A DNA stretch of 7,388 nt from an uncultured Phascolarctobacterium sp. (GTDB lineage: Bacteria; Bacillota; Negativicutes; Acidaminococcales; Acidaminococcaceae). Where the stretch lies: positions 1 to 7,388 of the forward strand of contig CAMFET010000036.1 of NCBI GenBank assembly GCA_945949475.1, read 5' to 3'. Below the pieces are notes generated by a model. That model made no database searches and was not told the DNA's origin. It saw nothing but the letters and a program-made list of their open reading frames with translations. Below are positions 5,960-7,388 of this stretch, piece by piece (within the stretch, counting starts at the first letter, position 1; every line of letters starts with the position of its first letter). Position numbers and translations under genes: made by a program.

Positions 5960-7388
5960 TTATAAGATTTCTTCTCTAATCAGCGTGTTCATCATCTTTT
6001 GCTTGCCTAATACCCATAGCAAATCGTTCTCTTCAAAGACCAAGGAGACATTGGGGTTGGTAATTGTAAAGGCGCCGCGCTCGAGACCGATAACTAAGCA
6101 GCTCCATTTTTGGCGTAAATCGGCAGCCTTTAAGGAGGTGCCAAGAATGGGTGAATGCTTATCAATGGTGATAGCTAAGGACAGAAATTGCTGCTCCGGT
6201 GCATAGGCATGGTCCTCCAGCATGAATTGGCGCATGGTTACTGGTCCCCAGAGGCGATGTAGCTCTAAATGACGTTGGATAATGGCTGCATCCATAATCT
6301 TGAGCTGGCTTGCGCTGCCAATGAGCAAAAGATTGGCTCCCTTGGTCACCATAACTTCGCCACCGGGCATATCAATGGTGGCTTGGGGCGTGCGTATTTG
6401 CAGCACGTTACAGCCGTAGTATTGACGAACGGCCAGCTGCTTCATGGTTTTGCCAATAATGGGCGAATTATCAGCCACCTTGTAATAGGCAAGATAAAGC
6501 TCCTCGTCAAACCAATGGCCCTGCTCGCCGCCTTGGGCTTCACGGTGCTTGCGCATATGTTTTTCGTTCAAATTAACTAGGAAGCGTGACTCAATGCGCA
6601 AATATTCGCCCATGAGCCAGTCGGAGGAAGCAATAAAATAAACAGCCACGATAATTGCTCCGAAGGCCAGTATTCCGTGGATACCCATTAAATCGTTGAA
6701 GATGAAATAAAGGGAGCAAGAGGCTAAAAGTACTTTACCCAAAATGAGAATCATTAAGGGAAGATGGTTGGCACGACGTTTAAACCAAAGAATGGAGAAG
6801 AGTTCAGCACTACCGGCTCGATTTACTAGGATGGCTCTGAGTAGGGGAGCCATTACAAGAAAGGTAGCAGCGGCAGCAATAAAATTAGCATAGGGCAGCT
6901 GCAAATTGTCCTGTAGATAGGGCAGCAAATAGAGACTGGAGCCCAGCATAATGGCGAAAAGCAGTGTTGCATAAATGACCATATGCAGCACATAATCGGT
7001 CAGCAGGTTTTTCCAATCCTGGTCACCCTTGATATCATTATTGTCGGTGTAGCGCTCGAGCCAGTCCAAAAAGCGTTGGGGCAGAATGCTGACTAGCTTG
7101 GCATAAGCCGGCTCGGCAGCATTGATAAAGAAGGGTGTGGTGAAGGTAGTGATAACGGAAACGGCTACGATAATGGGATACAAAAAGTCGCTCGTTACAC
7201 CTAAATTCATGCCTAGGGTGGCTAAAATGAAGGAAAATTCACCGATTTGTGTCAGAGAAAAGCCGCAGAGCACGGCTGTGTGCAGCTTTTGGCCAGCAGC
7301 TAGCACGCCACAGGTCGAGAAGAACAGCTGACCAAGAACCGTAGCGGCTACCCAAACAGCCAGCCGAACGCCATACTCGAAAAGCAGA
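5960..7388 (-). CDS. CPA2-family cation:proton antiporter with two RCK_C domains, 5' end beyond window
   Basis: About 475 C-terminal residues of an inner-membrane K+ or Na+/H+ antiporter are seen. The frame stays open to the window edge, so the GTG at 7306 is not the start. The first part shows the last helices of the Na_H_Exchanger domain, with the CPA2 signature LTQIGEFSF (about 7226-7252) and a hydrophobic helix ending in TTPFF. A polar stretch (about 6995-7120) is followed by four further hydrophobic segments (about 6623-6994). The cytoplasmic end carries two tandem RCK_C (TrkA_C) domains, about 6270-6490 (starting NSPIIGKTMKQL, with LLLIGSASQL) and about 5963-6187 (HSPILGTSLKAADL, with ENDLLWVLGKQ). 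No Rossmann RCK_N with a GxGxxG NAD site is visible. RCK_C domains commonly gate such transporters and in several Firmicutes bind c-di-AMP; whether they do here is unknown. The ion specificity cannot be read from the sequence. It has no evident link to the pilus genes. Confidence 0.87.
   Translation of the reverse strand, partial: LLFEYGVRLAVWVAATVLGQLFFSTCGVLAAGQKLHTAVLCGFSLTQIGEFSFILATLGMNLGVTSDFLYPIIVAVSVITTFTTPFFINAAEPAYAKLVSILPQRFLDWLERYTDNNDIKGDQDWKNLLTDYVLHMVIYATLLFAIMLGSSLYLLPYLQDNLQLPYANFIAAAATFLVMAPLLRAILVNRAGSAELFSILWFKRRANHLPLMILILGKVLLASCSLYFIFNDLMGIHGILAFGAIIVAVYFIASSDWLMGEYLRIESRFLVNLNEKHMRKHREAQGGEQGHWFDEELYLAYYKVADNSPIIGKTMKQLAVRQYYGCNVLQIRTPQATIDMPGGEVMVTKGANLLLIGSASQLKIMDAAIIQRHLELHRLWGPVTMRQFMLEDHAYAPEQQFLSLAITIDKHSPILGTSLKAADLRQKWSCLVIGLERGAFTITNPNVSLVFEENDLLWVLGKQKMMNTLIREEIL

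Noticed and set aside
5947..5963. ATAATT/AATTAT inverted repeat after pilT as a terminator
   Set aside because: Six A/T pairs only, no GC content in the stem and no T-run after it; too weak to be an intrinsic terminator.
7122..7331. Plus-strand open frames opposite the antiporter (also 5985-6206 and 6269-6580)
   Set aside because: They are antisense to a clearly coding gene, have no recognisable domains, and look like frame shadows.

Overview
The window looks like chromosomal DNA from a Gram-negative-type (diderm) Firmicute, most plausibly a member of the Negativicutes. Two observations support this. The left end has the Firmicutes-style order trmK - Nif3-family gene, followed by a YhaM-type HD exoribonuclease, a family typical of Gram-positives. 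The middle encodes a secretin, which only makes sense with an outer membrane, next to two type IV pilus motor ATPases. The genus cannot be fixed from sequence alone.

Layout. (1) 1-2398, plus strand: the 3' part of trmK (cut by the window edge), a short-form Nif3/YbgI-like metal protein and a yhaM-like nuclease. These are housekeeping genes, and the last is closed by a strong intrinsic terminator at 2438-2474. (2) 2473-3561, minus strand: a very small secretin (362 aa with signal peptide), convergent with yhaM. (3) 3562-3755: an AT-rich divergent promoter region. (4) 3756-5958, plus strand: pilB (extension ATPase, without the usual N-terminal domain) and pilT (retraction ATPase), overlapping by 11 bases. 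(5) 5960 to the right edge, minus strand: the C-terminal two-thirds or so of a CPA2-type cation:proton antiporter with two RCK_C (TrkA_C) domains. Its stop codon lies one base from the pilT stop.

How the parts work together. PilB would power pilus assembly and PilT its retraction, while the secretin would be the outer-membrane pore, so the three genes form a minimal extend/retract/exit set for type IV pili or DNA uptake. No pilin, platform protein (PilC), PilM/N/O/P or prepilin peptidase is present in the window, and there is no room for one between these genes.

The most interesting signal is the secretin-pilB intergenic region. Two sigma-A-like promoters can be read there, one in each direction. 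Their -35 regions lie inside a 20-bp inverted repeat (16 of 20 positions matching, arms 3628-3647 and 3669-3688), so the two promoters are near mirror images. A separate perfect 12-bp palindrome sits just downstream of the predicted pilB transcription start. Together they suggest shared control of secretin and motors by an unidentified regulator. The rest of the window is ordinary, and I see no mobile elements, CRISPR arrays, tRNAs or rRNAs.
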